From positions 1 to 17,012 of the forward strand of contig CALSCO010000623.1 in NCBI GenBank assembly GCA_943704415.1: 17,012 bases of DNA. The letters are read 5' to 3'. Under the pieces are notes generated by a model that had not been told where the DNA came from, did not search any database, and saw nothing but the letters and a program-made list of their open reading frames with translations. Below are positions 16,844 through 17,012 of the stretch, in pieces (positions within the stretch are counted from its first letter, which is position 1; every line of letters begins with the position of its first letter). The stretch comes from Parvularia atlantis. Taxonomy: Eukaryota > Opisthokonta > Rotosphaerida. A program made the translations under genes and the position numbers.

Positions 16844-17012
16844 CCAGCCAGGGCCTCTGTACTTTGTCGCACCGCGTTACGCAGCATGCGCGCAGTCACA
16901 CGCCTGGTGCCCTCGCGATCGCACAGATGCATAAACACAGACGGCAGACGGCCGGCGTGGGGGAGGGGGGTCGGCAGACAAGCAGAAGAGGAGATGAACG
17001 GGAGAAGGGGGG
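16844..17012. other. Terminal intergenic stretch, no supported gene
   Basis: These 169 bp follow the stop of the coiled-coil gene. The last 50 bp are purine-rich on the plus strand (GGGGGAGGGGGG and AGCAGAAGAGGAGATGAACG). No coding exon with splice support can be placed here; it may hold the 3' UTR of the preceding gene. Confidence 0.35.

Noticed and set aside
16699-16938. Minus-strand frame beginning MFMHLCDREGTRR near the right edge
   Set aside because: It runs antisense into the last exon of the coiled-coil gene and has no domain or splice support.

Overview
The window is GC-rich nuclear DNA from a eukaryote with a compact genome, most likely a fungus. Nine protein-coding genes are packed into 17 kb and cut by about 68 complete introns of only 43-94 nt. 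The introns share a clear style: donors mostly GTGCGC or GTGCGT, a CTGAC, CTCAC or CTAAC branch-like motif, and a CGCAG-type acceptor. A fungal origin is suggested by an ETT1/Nro1-family gene, which as far as I know is a fungal family. The strong GC bias and CTGAC branch motifs would suit a GC-rich basidiomycete or an early-diverging fungus, but I cannot name the species. All exon models were built by hand from reading frames, splice signals and remembered family conservation. Each complete model adds up to a whole number of codons.

Left part (1-5060, all on the minus strand): a JMJD8-like JmjC/cupin protein with a signal peptide and ankyrin repeats, cut by the left window edge; an SLC35F6-like membrane transporter; about 580 bp with no gene I can support; and pyrroline-5-carboxylate reductase ending in the peroxisomal tripeptide SKL.

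Middle (5257-10829): CHFR (FHA, RING, Cys-rich region and PBZ finger; 14 exons) on the minus strand. Its start codon lies 68 bp from the divergent ETT1/Nro1-like gene. ETT1 is followed after 40 bp by GPI8/PIG-K, the catalytic subunit of GPI transamidase.

Right part (10862-17012): NSE1 (RING subunit of SMC5/6) and an LSM10-like Sm protein lie in tandem on the minus strand. The LSM10 stop and the NSE1 start are only 5 nt apart. Divergent from LSM10, a 22-exon plus-strand gene encodes a coiled-coil protein of about 873 residues. It carries a TRAK/HAP1/BICD-type CC1-box-like motif near its N-terminus and a CVIA farnesylation motif at its C-terminus, a layout that recalls dynein adaptors such as Spindly. 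The last 169 bp hold no gene I can support.

The genes do not form one pathway. They look like housekeeping genes in a tight genome. The most notable points are the farnesylation-marked adaptor candidate, recurrent GC-AG introns sharing a GCACG donor, the near-overlapping LSM10/NSE1 pair, a U7-type LSM10 outside animals, and the SKL-tailed proline enzyme.
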